From Streptomyces sp. NBC_00247 (GTDB lineage Bacteria > Actinomycetota > Actinomycetes > Streptomycetales > Streptomycetaceae): a stretch of 64,000 nucleotides of DNA. The number at the start of each line of letters is the position of its first letter. Within the stretch, counting starts at the first letter, position 1. Below, piece after piece: positions 51,705 through 61,118 of the stretch. Both the position numbers and the translations under genes were made by a program. The DNA is taken from positions 3,423,001 through 3,487,000 of the forward strand of contig NZ_CP108093.1 in assembly GCF_036188265.1 (NCBI RefSeq), read 5' to 3'. The notes beneath the pieces are model-generated. The model had not been told where the DNA came from. It worked only from the letters and a program-made list of their open reading frames with translations, and ran no database searches.

Positions 51705-52817
51705 TCAGTCCCTGCTCGGAGAGCGTGGCGCGCTCACCGTCGTGCGGGGCGGCCGGCGCTGCGAGGAGGTCCGGACGATGAGCTCGGTCGGTATCACCTG
51801 CTCGACCGGTCCGTCGTGTTCGACGCCCTCGATCGCGTCGATGAGGAGCTGCACCACGGCGGTGCCGATGCGGCGCGGCTTCAGCGAGAGCGTGGTGATG
51901 GGCGGCTCGGTGGTGGCGTAGACCGTGGACTCGCTGCAGCAGACCAGCAGGAGGTCGTCGGGGACCCGCAGGCCGTACCTGCGGGCCGCGGCGAGCAGAT
52001 CGGTGCCGTTGGGGTCGAAGAGGCCGTAGACGGCGTCCGGGCGGTCCGGGCGGGCGAGCAGCCGGTCGGCGGCCACCGCCCCGGCGCACGGGTCGTGGGC
52101 CGGGTAGGACTCGTACACCGGGTCCTGGCCCACGCGCTCGCACCAGTGCAGGTACGCGGTGGTGGAGAGCCTGGTGTACGTGTCGGTCGTGGTGCCGGTG
52201 AGCAGCCCGATCCGGCGGGCGCCTGCCGCGGCGAGGTGGTCGAGGAGGTCGAGCACGGCCGCGCGGTGGTCGTTGTCGACCCAGGCGGTCACCGGGAGCG
52301 ATCCGGCGGGCCGGCCGTCGGAGACCACGGGCAGGCCCTGGCGGACGAGTTCGGTGACCACCGGGTCCTGGTCCGAGGGGTCGATGACGACGGTCCCGTC
52401 CAGGGCCACGTTGGACCAGACGTCGTGGCGCGAGGTGGCGGGGAGGATCACGAGGGCGTACCCCCGGGCGAGCGCGGCCGAGGTCGCGGCCCTCGCCATC
52501 TCCGCGAAGTACGCGAACTCGGTGAAGGTGAAAGGTTCATCCCCGTACGTGGTCACGGTCAGGCCGATCAGGCCCGACTTGCCCGTACGGAGGGTGCGGG
52601 CCGCGGCCGAGGGGCGGTAGCCCAGGCGTTCTGCGACCTCGCGGACGTGGCGGCGGGTGGCGTCCGGGAGCCTGCCCTTGCCGTTGAGCGCGTCGGAGAC
52701 GGTCGTGATCGATACCCCCGCCGCGGCGGCGACGTCGCGAATGCCCGCGCGTCCTGGCCGGCCGCTGCGCCGGGGGGTCTCGGTCCGGCTCACCTGGTGC
52801 TTCCCTGCTGCTGTCAT
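51705..52817 (-). CDS. LacI-family transcriptional regulator
   Basis: 370 aa from ATG 52817. The N-terminal HTH reads AGIRDVAAAAGVSITTVSDALNGKGRLPDATRRHVREVAERLGYRPSAAARTL; an atypical point is the short Arg-rich tail before it. The periplasmic-binding-like core (about 75-345) shows SGLIGLTVTTYGDEPFTFTEFAYFAEMARAAT, DAVYGLFDPNGTDLLAAARRYGLRVPDDLLLVCCSES and PPITTLSLKPRRIGTAVVQLLIDAIEG. Sugar or other effector unknown, and no sugar-metabolism neighbour is visible, so its targets are probably elsewhere. Confidence 0.85.
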   Translation of the reverse strand: MTAAGKHQVSRTETPRRSGRPGRAGIRDVAAAAGVSITTVSDALNGKGRLPDATRRHVREVAERLGYRPSAAARTLRTGKSGLIGLTVTTYGDEPFTFTEFAYFAEMARAATSAALARGYALVILPATSRHDVWSNVALDGTVVIDPSDQDPVVTELVRQGLPVVSDGRPAGSLPVTAWVDNDHRAAVLDLLDHLAAAGARRIGLLTGTTTDTYTRLSTTAYLHWCERVGQDPVYESYPAHDPCAGAVAADRLLARPDRPDAVYGLFDPNGTDLLAAARRYGLRVPDDLLLVCCSESTVYATTEPPITTLSLKPRRIGTAVVQLLIDAIEGVEHDGPVEQVIPTELIVRTSSQRRPPRTTVSAPRSPSRD

Positions 52818-53240
52818 GGCGAGCCGATAGTAGGGCTCGGGAGGCCAACTCGACCGGACGCATATGCAACTGTTGACAGGCACGTTTCTGCAAGGTCATT
52901 CAGGAGTGATTGCCTTGTAAAGCAAGGGAGTTGGCAGGAAGGGGCCGGATGTGTCATGCATCCATCGGTCCGAGTCGACCCAGAGGGTGGTGGAGGGAAG
53001 AGGTATCAACTCACCACTTCGAGGGATGCGCGCCACGGCGCGAGCCACCGGCGTGTGACGGAGCGTACGCACGCCCCCTCTCGATGTGCCCCGTTCGTCG
53101 CGTTCCGTGGCCGAACCGGGTGTCCTGCGGCCGTCCACCGTGCCGGAGCGGTGCCGGCCGCTCCCGTTCGCGGGTCGGAGGCCCGGCGCCTCCTCATAAG
53201 GTGAGACGCATCGAAGTGCGTCGACGGTCGAGGAGAACCC
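52818..53240. other. Gap lacI/hisC-like
   Basis: 423 bp. The left part must hold the lacI promoter; a self-complementary GCATATGC is at 52860-52867, and CCTTG-TAAAG-CAAGG around 52914-52928 is a small dyad. The right part has a hairpin GACGCA-TCGAAG-TGCGTC before the aminotransferase RBS (about 53206-53223). No gene is supported. Confidence 0.45.
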
Positions 53241-54323
53241 GTGGTGAGCGAGACGAACCCCAAGCTGCGCCCTGAGCTGGACGGTGTCCCCGCCTACGTG
53301 CCGGGCCGGCCGGCCTCCCAGGACGGGCCGGTCGCCTTCAAGCTGTCCTCCAACGAGAACCCCTACCCGCCGCTGCCCGGCGTGCTGGAAGCCGCGCTCG
53401 CGGCCGCCTCGGAATTCAACCGCTACCCCGACATGTCCTGCGCGGGCCTGACGGAGGAACTGGCCGACCGATTCGGGGTGCCCCTGGGGCACCTCGCCAC
53501 CGGAACCGGCTCGGTGGGCGTGGCGCAACAGCTGCTTCAGGCCACCTCCGGGCCCGGCGACGAGGTGATCTACGCCTGGCGGTCCTTCGAGGCGTACCCG
53601 ATCATCACGCAGATCAGCGGGGCGACCTCGGTGAAGGTTCCGTTGACCGACGGGGATGTCCACGACCTCGACGCGATGGCGGACGCCGTCACCGACCGGA
53701 CCCGGCTGATCTTCGTCTGCAACCCCAACAATCCGACCGGGACGGTGGTCCGCCGGGCCGAGCTGGAACGGTTCCTCGACCGGGTCCCCTCCGACGTGCT
53801 GGTGGTGCTCGACGAGGCGTACAAGGAGTTCGTCCGTGACGCCGATGTCCCCGACGGCCTGGAGATCTACCGGGACCGGCCCAACGTCGCGGTGCTGCGC
53901 ACCTTCTCGAAGGCGTACGGGCTGGCCGGACTGCGGGTCGGATTCGCGGTGGCGCACGAGCCGGTGGCGGCGGCGCTGCGCAAGACGGCCGTGCCCTTCG
54001 GTGTGAGCCGGATCGCCCAGGACGCGGCGGTCGCGTCGCTGCGGGCCGAGGACGAACTGCTGGGACGGGTCGGCTCGCTGGTGGTCGAGCGGAACCGGGT
54101 GCACCGCGGGCTGGTGGAGCAGGGCTGGACGGTGCCGGAGAGCCAGGCCAACTTCGTCTGGCTGCGGCTCGGCGAGCGTACGGGCGACTTCGCCGCGTTC
54201 TGCGAGCGGGCAGGGGTGGTCGTGCGGCCGTTCGCCGGCGAGGGCGTACGGGTCACGATCGGCGAGAACGAGGCCAACGACCTCTTCCTGAAGTCGGCGG
54301 AGGCGTTCCGCGCGCGGCTGTAG
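53241..54323 (+). CDS. Histidinol-phosphate/aromatic aminotransferase (HisC/Pat-like)
   Basis: 360 aa from GTG 53241; GTG 53244 is the next codon. PLP fold-type [95 protein letters not shown] and the Schiff-base Lys in [17 protein letters not shown]. In actinobacteria this lone gene, outside the his operon, often encodes the aromatic aminotransferase Pat; the real substrate cannot be fixed from sequence. The 3' end and its stop lie in a 33-bp tandem repeat. Confidence 0.85.
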   Translation: MVSETNPKLRPELDGVPAYVPGRPASQDGPVAFKLSSNENPYPPLPGVLEAALAAASEFNRYPDMSCAGLTEELADRFGVPLGHLATGTGSVGVAQQLLQATSGPGDEVIYAWRSFEAYPIITQISGATSVKVPLTDGDVHDLDAMADAVTDRTRLIFVCNPNNPTGTVVRRAELERFLDRVPSDVLVVLDEAYKEFVRDADVPDGLEIYRDRPNVAVLRTFSKAYGLAGLRVGFAVAHEPVAAALRKTAVPFGVSRIAQDAAVASLRAEDELLGRVGSLVVERNRVHRGLVEQGWTVPESQANFVWLRLGERTGDFAAFCERAGVVVRPFAGEGVRVTIGENEANDLFLKSAEAFRARL

Positions 54324-54405
54324 CCCGCCCTCCTGACGTCCCGCGCGCGGCTGTGGCCCGCGCTGCCGGCGTTCCGCGCGCAGTCGTGGTCGCGCGCTGC
54401 TGGCG
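54306..54405. repeat. Three 33-34-bp tandem repeats across the hisC-like stop codon
   Basis: Units at 54306-54338, 54339-54371 and 54372-54405 share TTCCGCGCGCGGCTG-like cores. The first covers the last codons and TAG of the aminotransferase; the later two are degenerate. A local 3'-end duplication. Confidence 0.7.
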
Positions 54406-54455
54406 CCCCGGGCGCCGAGGCGGGGTGTCGCGGCCGTCTCCGGAGCGCCGTTCCG

Positions 54456-54493
54456 GTGGCCCCGCCCTCGGTCTCTCCCGAAGGCGGGGCCAC
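54456..54493. terminator. Terminator after hisC-like gene
   Basis: 11-bp arms GTGGCCCCGCC/GGCGGGGCCAC with a 16-nt loop, 133 bp after the stop. Confidence 0.6.
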
Positions 54494-54654
54494 TCGTCCG
54501 CGATGCGTCGCGGGCGAGACCGCGCGGCGTCGCCCGCGATGCCAGTGGTTGTCCTGAAACCGCCGGTGCCCGTCGGTTCTGTCCGGAGCCGGGCGGGCAC
54601 GTTCAGGAGGGGACCCCCCGTTCGAAGATCCGGAAGCGTGTGCGCCATACTTTG

Positions 54655-54680
54655 CTTGTGAATGTGAACGCGTTCACAAG
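54655..54680. promoter_or_regulatory. Rex operator upstream of cydABCD
   Basis: TGTGAACGCGTTCACA (54663-54678) is an exact match to the Rex operator TGTGAACNNNTTCACA. An overlapping outer pair CTTGTGAA (54655-54662) and TTCACAAG (54673-54680) extends it. Rex represses cydABCD at low NADH/NAD+ in S. coelicolor; here it lies about 85 bp before cydA. Confidence 0.9.
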
Positions 54681-54761
54681 CGCACCCCGATTGGTCCCGT
54701 ATGGGTGGGATCAATCGGGCGAACCGCGGCTGTCACTACGGCGACGTAAGGAGACGACGAC

Positions 54762-56273
54762 GTGGAACTAGCTCTGGCGCCCGAGACGATGGCGCGCTGG
54801 CAGTTCGGCATTACGACCGTCTACCACTTCCTCTTCGTCCCCATGACGATCTCCCTCGCCGCACTGACGGCGGGGCTGCAGACGGCATGGGTCCGGACCA
54901 ACAAGGAGAAGTACCTCAAGGCCACCAAGTTCTGGGGCAAGCTCTTCCTGATCAACATCGCCATGGGCGTGGTCACCGGCATCGTCCAGGAATTCCAGTT
55001 CGGCATGAACTGGTCCGACTACTCGCGGTTCGTCGGTGACGTCTTCGGTGCGCCGCTGGCCTTCGAGGCGCTGATCGCCTTCTTCTTCGAGTCCACCTTC
55101 ATCGGACTCTGGATCTTCGGCTGGGACAAGCTGCCCCGGAAGATCCACCTCGCCTGCATCTGGATGGTCTCGCTCGGCACGATCCTCTCCGCGTACTTCA
55201 TCCTGGCGGCCAACTCCTGGATGCAGCATCCGGTCGGCTACCGCATGAACAAGGAACGCGGACGCGCCGAACTCACCGACTTCTGGCACGTGCTGACGCA
55301 GAACACGGCGCTCGCCCAGTTCTTCCACACCATCACGGCGGCCTTCCTGGTGGGAGGCGCCTTCATGGTCGGGATCGCCGCTTTCCACCTGGCGCGCAAG
55401 AAGCACATCCCGGTCATGCGGACCTCGCTGCGGCTCGGGCTCATCACGGTGGTCGTCGCCGGCCTGCTGACCTCCATCAGTGGTGACCTGCTCGGCAAGG
55501 TGATGTTCAAGCAGCAGCCCATGAAGATGGCGGCGGCCGAGGCGCTCTGGGAGGGGCAGGAGGGCGCGCCCTTCTCGATCTTCGCGGTGGGCGACGTCTC
55601 CGAGGGCCGCAACGACGTCGAGATCTCGGTCCCCGGAGTGCTCTCCTTCCTCGCCGACGACACCTTCACCTCGTACATCCCGGGCATCAACGAGCTGAAC
55701 GAACAGATGCGGGAGAAGTACGGTCCGGGGGACTACCGGCCCAACATCCCCGTCGCCTTCTGGGGCTTCCGCTGGATGATCGGCTTCGGGATGGCCTCCT
55801 TCGGACTCGGCATCCTCGGGCTCTGGCTGACCCGGAAGAAGTTCATGCTGCCGCCGGGTATGCGGACCGGCGACGACGAGGTGCCGCATCTGGTCCTCTT
55901 CAAGAACAAGGCCCTCAGCCCGAAGCTCACCAAGCTGTACTGGCTGGTCGCGCTCTGGACCCTGCTCTTCCCCCTGATCGCCAACTCCTGGGGCTGGATC
56001 TTCACCGAGACCGGACGGCAGCCCTGGGTCGTCTTCGGGGTGCTCAAGACCAAGGACGCGGTCTCCCCCGGCGTCTCGCAGGGTGAGGTGATCACCTCGC
56101 TGATCGCCTTCACCCTGATCTACGCGATCCTCGCGGTGATCGAGGTCAAGCTGCTGGTGAAGTACATCAAGGCCGGACCTCCCGAACTCACCGAGGACGA
56201 CCTCAACCCGCCCGCCACGATCGGTGGTCACGACGCCGCCGACGCCGACCGGCCGATGGCCTTCTCGTACTGA
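54762..56273 (+). CDS. cydA: Cytochrome bd oxidase subunit I
   Basis: 503 aa from GTG 54762 with GGAG 10 bases upstream. Nine TM segments are expected. Heme ligand sequences include RWQFGITTVYHFLFVPMTISLAAL (His near residue 19), and the Q-loop region and WGWIFTETGRQPWVVFG with the conserved ETGRQPW are diagnostic. The short Q-loop form lacks the long insertion of E. coli. It reduces O2 to water using menaquinol, with high O2 affinity. Under Rex control; first of cydA-cydB-cydCD. Confidence 0.96.
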   Translation: MELALAPETMARWQFGITTVYHFLFVPMTISLAALTAGLQTAWVRTNKEKYLKATKFWGKLFLINIAMGVVTGIVQEFQFGMNWSDYSRFVGDVFGAPLAFEALIAFFFESTFIGLWIFGWDKLPRKIHLACIWMVSLGTILSAYFILAANSWMQHPVGYRMNKERGRAELTDFWHVLTQNTALAQFFHTITAAFLVGGAFMVGIAAFHLARKKHIPVMRTSLRLGLITVVVAGLLTSISGDLLGKVMFKQQPMKMAAAEALWEGQEGAPFSIFAVGDVSEGRNDVEISVPGVLSFLADDTFTSYIPGINELNEQMREKYGPGDYRPNIPVAFWGFRWMIGFGMASFGLGILGLWLTRKKFMLPPGMRTGDDEVPHLVLFKNKALSPKLTKLYWLVALWTLLFPLIANSWGWIFTETGRQPWVVFGVLKTKDAVSPGVSQGEVITSLIAFTLIYAILAVIEVKLLVKYIKAGPPELTEDDLNPPATIGGHDAADADRPMAFSY

Positions 56274-56290
56274 GAGGAAGGAGCGGAACG

Positions 56291-57292
56291 ATGGAACTCC
56301 ACGACGTCTGGTTCGTCCTCATAGCCGTCCTCTGGACCGGTTACTTCTTCCTGGAGGGCTTCGACTTCGGCATCGGGGTCCTGACCAAGGTGCTGGCCCG
56401 TGACCGCAAGGAGCGTCGGGTCCTGATCAACACGATCGGACCCGTCTGGGACGGCAACGAGGTCTGGCTGCTCAGCGCCGGAGGCGCCACCTTCGCGGCC
56501 TTTCCCGACTGGTACGCCACCCTCTTCTCCGGCTTCTACCTGCCCCTGCTGATCATCCTGCTCTGCCTGATCCTCCGGGGCGTCGCCTTCGAGTACCGGG
56601 CGAAGCGACCGGAGGAGCGCTGGCAGACCAACTGGGAACACGCGATCTTCTGGACCTCGCTGATCCCCGCCGTCCTCTGGGGCGTGGCCTTCGGCAACAT
56701 CGTGCGCGGCGTCAAGATCGACGCGCACATGGAGTACGTGGGCGGGTTCTGGGACCTCCTCAACCCCTTCGCACTGCTCGGCGGGGCGGTGACGCTCACC
56801 CTCTTCACCTTCCACGGAGCGGTGTTCGCGGCCCTGAAGACGGTCGGGGAGATCCGCGTCCGGGCCCGGAGGTTCGCGCTGCGGCTGGGGTTCCTCACCG
56901 CGGTCCTGGCGCTGGGCTTCCTGATCTGGACGCAGGTGCGCACCGGTGACGGCTGGTCGCTGCTCGCGATGGCCGTCGCCGTCCTGGCCCTGGCCGGAGC
57001 GATCGTGGCCATCGCCGCCGGGCGTGAGGGCTGGTCGTTCGCGCTCTCGGGGCTCACCATCACCGCGGCCGTGGCGATGCTCTTCCTGGCGCTCTTCCCG
57101 GACGTCATGCCGTCCTCGCTGAACGGCGCGTGGAGCCTCACCGTCACCAATGCCTCGTCCACGCCCTACACGCTCACGATCATGACCTGGTGCGCGGGGA
57201 TCGCCACGCCCCTGGTCCTGCTCTACCAGGGCTGGACCTACTGGGTGTTCCGCAAGCGCATCGGCACCCAGCACATCGCCGACGCGCATTAA
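56291..57292 (+). CDS. cydB: Cytochrome bd oxidase subunit II
   Basis: 333 aa from ATG 56291 with AGGAAGGAG 8 bases upstream. MELHDVWFVLIAVLWTGYFFLEGFDFGIGVL, GPVWDGNEVWLLSAGGATFAAFPDWYA and RGVAFEYRAKRP are classic CydB. Eight to nine TM segments. It is 17 bp after cydA. Confidence 0.96.
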   Translation: MELHDVWFVLIAVLWTGYFFLEGFDFGIGVLTKVLARDRKERRVLINTIGPVWDGNEVWLLSAGGATFAAFPDWYATLFSGFYLPLLIILLCLILRGVAFEYRAKRPEERWQTNWEHAIFWTSLIPAVLWGVAFGNIVRGVKIDAHMEYVGGFWDLLNPFALLGGAVTLTLFTFHGAVFAALKTVGEIRVRARRFALRLGFLTAVLALGFLIWTQVRTGDGWSLLAMAVAVLALAGAIVAIAAGREGWSFALSGLTITAAVAMLFLALFPDVMPSSLNGAWSLTVTNASSTPYTLTIMTWCAGIATPLVLLYQGWTYWVFRKRIGTQHIADAH

Positions 57293-57395
57293 CGCGTGTG
57301 GTGGAAGTCCCGCCTGTCCGGCGGCGGTCCGACCGGCCGCCGCCGAACACCGGGCGTCGAGCCGCCCGTACCGGCCGCACCGAACTGCAGGGGAT

Positions 57396-57409
57396 GTTTC
57401 ACGTGAAAC
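57396..57409. other. parS: parS site 11, on the cydCD start
   Basis: Exact GTTTCACGTGAAAC. The proposed GTG start 57403-57405 of cydCD is inside it and its RBS (57389-57393) directly abuts it. Confidence 0.95.
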
Positions 57410-60400
57410 CGATCGATCCGCGTCTCTTCCGGTACGCCCGTGCCACCCGCTTCTTTCTGATGGCCGTGGTGGCGCTGGGCGCGGTGGGTGCGGTGCTGGT
57501 CATCGCCCAGGCGATGTTGGTGGCCGAGATCGTGGTCGGCGGGTTCGAGGACGGGCTGAGCGTCTCCGGTCTCCGTACCCCCCTGATCCTGCTGGTCGCC
57601 GTCGCGGCGGGCCGGGCGCTGGTCGCTTGGCTCACCGAGCTGGCCGCGCACCGGGCGAGTGCGGCGGTCAAGTCCGAGCTGCGTGGCCGGTTGCTGGAGC
57701 GGGCCGCACAGCTCGGTCCCGGGTGGCTGGACGGGCAGCGCACCGGGTCGCTCGTCGCCCTCGCGACCCGCGGTGTCGACGCGCTGGACGACTACTTCTC
57801 GCGCTATCTCCCGCAGCTCGGACTCGCGGTGGTGGTACCCGTCGCGGTCCTCGCGCGCATCGTCACCGAGGACTGGGTCTCGGCCGCGATCATCGTGATC
57901 ACGCTGCCGCTCATCCCCGCTTTCATGATGCTGATCGGCTGGGCCACCCAGTCCCGGATGGACCGGCAGTGGAAGCTGCTCTCCCGGCTCTCCGGCCACT
58001 TCTTGGACGTGGTGGCAGGGCTGCCCACGCTCAAGGTCTTCGGCCGGGCGAAGGCACAGGCCGAGTCGATCCGGAAGATCACCTCGGAGTACCGGCTGGC
58101 GACCGTGCGGACCCTGCGGATCGCGTTCCTCTCCTCCTTCGCGTTGGAGCTGCTGGCGACCCTCTCGGTGGCCCTCGTCGCCGTGACGATCGGCATGAGG
58201 CTCGTCAACGGCGAACTCGACCTCTACATCGGCCTGCTGGTGCTGATTCTCGCCCCCGAGGCGTATCTGCCGATCCGTCAGGTCGGCGCGCAGTACCACG
58301 CGGCGGCGGAGGGGCTGTCGGCCGCGGAGGAGATCTTCGCCGTGCTGGAGACCGAGCTCCCGGTGGCGGGTACGGCGGACGTGCCGGGGTCGCTCCGTAT
58401 CGAGCTGGCCGGGGTGACGGTCCGGCACCAGGGCCGGATCGGGGCCTCCCCGGCGGATGCCTCCCTGGTGGTCGAGCCGGGGGAAACGGTGGCGCTGGTC
58501 GGCCCGAGCGGGGCCGGCAAGTCCACGTTGCTCGATGTGGTCCTCGGCTTCACGTCGCCGGACGCGGGGGCCGTACGGGTGGGTGGCGTGGATCTCGCCA
58601 CCCTCTCTCCCGAACGCTGGCGCGAGCACATCGCCTGGGTCCCGCAGCGTCCTGTCCTCTTCGCCGGCACCGTCGCGGAGAACGTGCGCCTCGCCCGGCC
58701 GGACGCCGACGACGCCGCCGTGGCCGCCGCGCTGCGGGACGCGGGTGCCCACGAGTTCGTCGGCCTGCTGCCCGAAGGGGAGCGGACCCTCCTCGGGGAG
58801 GACGGCGCCGGGCTCTCCGCCGGGCAGCGCCAGAGGCTCGCGCTGGCCCGCGCCTTCCTCGCCGACCGGCCGGTACTGCTGCTCGACGAGCCGACCGCGA
58901 GCCTGGACGGCGCGACGGAGGCGGGCATCGTGGACGCGGTGCGCCGACTGGCCCAGGGCCGTACCGTCCTGCTGGTCGCGCACCGCCCCGCGCTGCTGCC
59001 GCTGGCCGATCGCGTCGTGACGCTGGAGCCGGCCGCCACCGGCGAAGCCGTCGTGGGTACGGGGCCTATCGGTACGGAACCCGGGGACGCGGAGACACCC
59101 GCGCGGTCGGCACCCGCCCCCACCACCCCCGAGACCCTGCGGGAGACCGAGACCCTGCGGGGGAACGAAAGCCTGCGGGAGACCGAGGACCTGCGAGAGA
59201 CCACGCCCCGTACCGGCGAGGTGCTCGCACGGGTCCGCGCGGCGGCGGGCGCCCGGCGCCGGCGGCTGGCCCTCGCCCTGCTGCTGGGCAGCCTCGCGCT
59301 CGGCTCCTCGGTGGGGCTGATGGCGGTGTCCGGCTGGCTGATCTCCCGCGCCTCCGAACAGCCCCCGGTCCTCTATCTGATGGTCGCCGTCACCGCGACC
59401 CGCGCCTTCGGCATCGGCCGGGCCTTCTTCCGTTACGCCGAACGTCTCGTCTCCCACGACACCGTGCTCCAGCTGCTCGCCGAACTGCGCGTCGCCGTCT
59501 ACCGAGGGCTGGAGCGTGTGACACCCGCCGGACTGCGCACCACCCGCCGGGGCGACCTGCTCTCCCGGCTGGTGGCGGACGTGGACGAACTCCAGGACTA
59601 CTGGCTCCGCTGGTTGCTGCCCGCCGGTACCGCCGTGGTCGTCGGCCTGGCCTCGGCGGGCTTCCTCGGGATGCTCCTCCCGGAGGCGGGCGTGGTCCTC
59701 GCCGTAGCGCTGCTGCTCGCCGGAGCGGGTGTGCCGCTGGTCAGCGGGGCGGTCGCCGACAGGGCGGAACGCCGGCTCGCCCCGGCCCGTGCCGACCTCG
59801 CGGTCCGGGTCACCGACCTGCTCGGCGGCACGGCCGAGCTGACCGTCGCCGGTGCTCTGCCCTCGCGCACCGCGCGGGTGCGGGAGGCCGACGGGGTCCT
59901 CACCCGGATCGCCGCCCGCGCCGCTTCCGCCACCGCGCTCGGCGGTGGTCTCTCCTCGCTCCTGAGCGGGCTGACCGTGGTCGCCTGTGCCCTGGTGGCG
60001 CTGCCCGCCGTGCACGGCGGACGGCTCGGCGGCCTGGAACTCGCGGTCGTCCTGCTCACCCCGCTCGCCGCCTTCGAGGCCGTGAACGGGATGCCGCTCG
60101 CCGTGCAGTACCGACGGCGGGCCCGCCGGAGCGCGGAGCGGGTGTACGAGGTGCTGGACGCCCCCGTCCCCGTACGGGAACCCGCCCACCCCGCCCCGGC
60201 CCCCGTCACCCCCTTCCCACTGGAAGTACGCGGCCTGACGGCCCGCTACCCGGAAGCGGAGCGGCCCGCTCTGGACTCGGTCGACCTGACCCTGGAGCAG
60301 GGGCGCCGGATCGCCGTCGTGGGCCCGTCCGGCTCCGGCAAGACCACCCTCGCGCAGGTCCTGCTCCGCTTCCTGGACGCGGAGCGGGGCACCTACCGGC

Positions 60401-60990
60401 TCGGCGGCACGGACGCCTCCGCGCTCGACGGCGACACGGTCCGTCGGTACGTCGGGCTCTGCGCCCAGGACGCGCACGTCTTCGACAGCTCGGTACGCGA
60501 GAACCTGCGGCTCGCCCGCACCGACGCAACCGAGGAGGACCTGCGGAACGCGCTCGCCGGGGCGCGGCTGCTCGACTGGACCGACTCGCTGCCGGACGGG
60601 CTCGACACCCTGGTGGGCGAACACGGCGCCCGGCTCTCCGGCGGCCAGCGGCAGCGCCTCGCGCTGGCCCGCGCCCTGCTCGCCGACTTCCCCGTCCTCG
60701 TACTCGACGAGCCCGCCGAACACCTCGACATCGCCACGGCGGACGCGCTGACCGAGGACCTCCTCGACGTCACCCGAGGGCGCACCACCGTGCTCATCAC
60801 CCACCGTCTGGCAGGCCTCGACGCGGTGGACGAGGTCGTGGTGCTGGACGGCGGACGCGTGGTCCAGCGCGGCACCCACGCCGAGCTGGCCGCGGTGGAC
60901 GGGCCGCTGCGCCGGATGCTGGAGCGCGAACGGGAGGCGGACCTGCGCGCGGTGCGCCCGCTCGAACCTGCCGGAACGGTGGCTGCCTGA
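57403..60990 (+). CDS. cydCD: Fused CydD-CydC ABC exporter (CydDC)
   Basis: 1195 aa from GTG 57403 (VKPIDPRLFRYARATR), chosen because AGGGG lies 9 bases upstream; ATG 57394 is too close to that RBS. Two complete ABC half-transporters are fused. The first has six TM helices, Walker A GPSGAGKST (about residue 370) and LLDEPTAS. The second has TM helices from about 625, Walker A GPSGSGKTT (about 975) and VLDEPAEH. Signature motifs are LSAGQRQRLALARA and LSGGQRQRLALARA. A linker with four LRET-like six-residue repeats joins them (DNA 59137-59205). CydDC exports thiols (glutathione/cysteine class) needed to assemble cytochrome bd. Cys/mycothiol is the likely actinobacterial substrate. Confidence 0.94.
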   Translation: MKPIDPRLFRYARATRFFLMAVVALGAVGAVLVIAQAMLVAEIVVGGFEDGLSVSGLRTPLILLVAVAAGRALVAWLTELAAHRASAAVKSELRGRLLERAAQLGPGWLDGQRTGSLVALATRGVDALDDYFSRYLPQLGLAVVVPVAVLARIVTEDWVSAAIIVITLPLIPAFMMLIGWATQSRMDRQWKLLSRLSGHFLDVVAGLPTLKVFGRAKAQAESIRKITSEYRLATVRTLRIAFLSSFALELLATLSVALVAVTIGMRLVNGELDLYIGLLVLILAPEAYLPIRQVGAQYHAAAEGLSAAEEIFAVLETELPVAGTADVPGSLRIELAGVTVRHQGRIGASPADASLVVEPGETVALVGPSGAGKSTLLDVVLGFTSPDAGAVRVGGVDLATLSPERWREHIAWVPQRPVLFAGTVAENVRLARPDADDAAVAAALRDAGAHEFVGLLPEGERTLLGEDGAGLSAGQRQRLALARAFLADRPVLLLDEPTASLDGATEAGIVDAVRRLAQGRTVLLVAHRPALLPLADRVVTLEPAATGEAVVGTGPIGTEPGDAETPARSAPAPTTPETLRETETLRGNESLRETEDLRETTPRTGEVLARVRAAAGARRRRLALALLLGSLALGSSVGLMAVSGWLISRASEQPPVLYLMVAVTATRAFGIGRAFFRYAERLVSHDTVLQLLAELRVAVYRGLERVTPAGLRTTRRGDLLSRLVADVDELQDYWLRWLLPAGTAVVVGLASAGFLGMLLPEAGVVLAVALLLAGAGVPLVSGAVADRAERRLAPARADLAVRVTDLLGGTAELTVAGALPSRTARVREADGVLTRIAARAASATALGGGLSSLLSGLTVVACALVALPAVHGGRLGGLELAVVLLTPLAAFEAVNGMPLAVQYRRRARRSAERVYEVLDAPVPVREPAHPAPAPVTPFPLEVRGLTARYPEAERPALDSVDLTLEQGRRIAVVGPSGSGKTTLAQVLLRFLDAERGTYRLGGTDASALDGDTVRRYVGLCAQDAHVFDSSVRENLRLARTDATEEDLRNALAGARLLDWTDSLPDGLDTLVGEHGARLSGGQRQRLALARALLADFPVLVLDEPAEHLDIATADALTEDLLDVTRGRTTVLITHRLAGLDAVDEVVVLDGGRVVQRGTHAELAAVDGPLRRMLEREREADLRAVRPLEPAGTVAA
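59137..59205 (+). repeat. 18-bp tandem repeat in the CydD-CydC linker
   Basis: Four units of CTGCGGGAGACCGAGACC type (59137-59154, 59155-59172, 59173-59190, 59191-59205 partial) encode LRETET, LRGNES, LRETED, LRETTP: in-frame expansion in the domain linker. Confidence 0.85.
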
Positions 60991-61118
60991 GCCCCACCCC
61001 GAGGAGGCCGGCCACACGGGCCGCCCCGCCCCGCCCGGTCCTGTCCCGTCCGCGGCCCACCCGCCGAAGGGGATGATTCCGACTTTCCGTGCGCAGGGTC
61101 CCTCCGTACGCTCGACGC

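Noticed and set aside
57289..61017. A 1,242-codon open frame on the minus strand opposite cydCD
   Set aside because: It mirrors the cydCD coding sequence; in high-GC genomes the antisense frame aligned with third positions is often open. The product is Gln/Arg/Gly-rich without domains.
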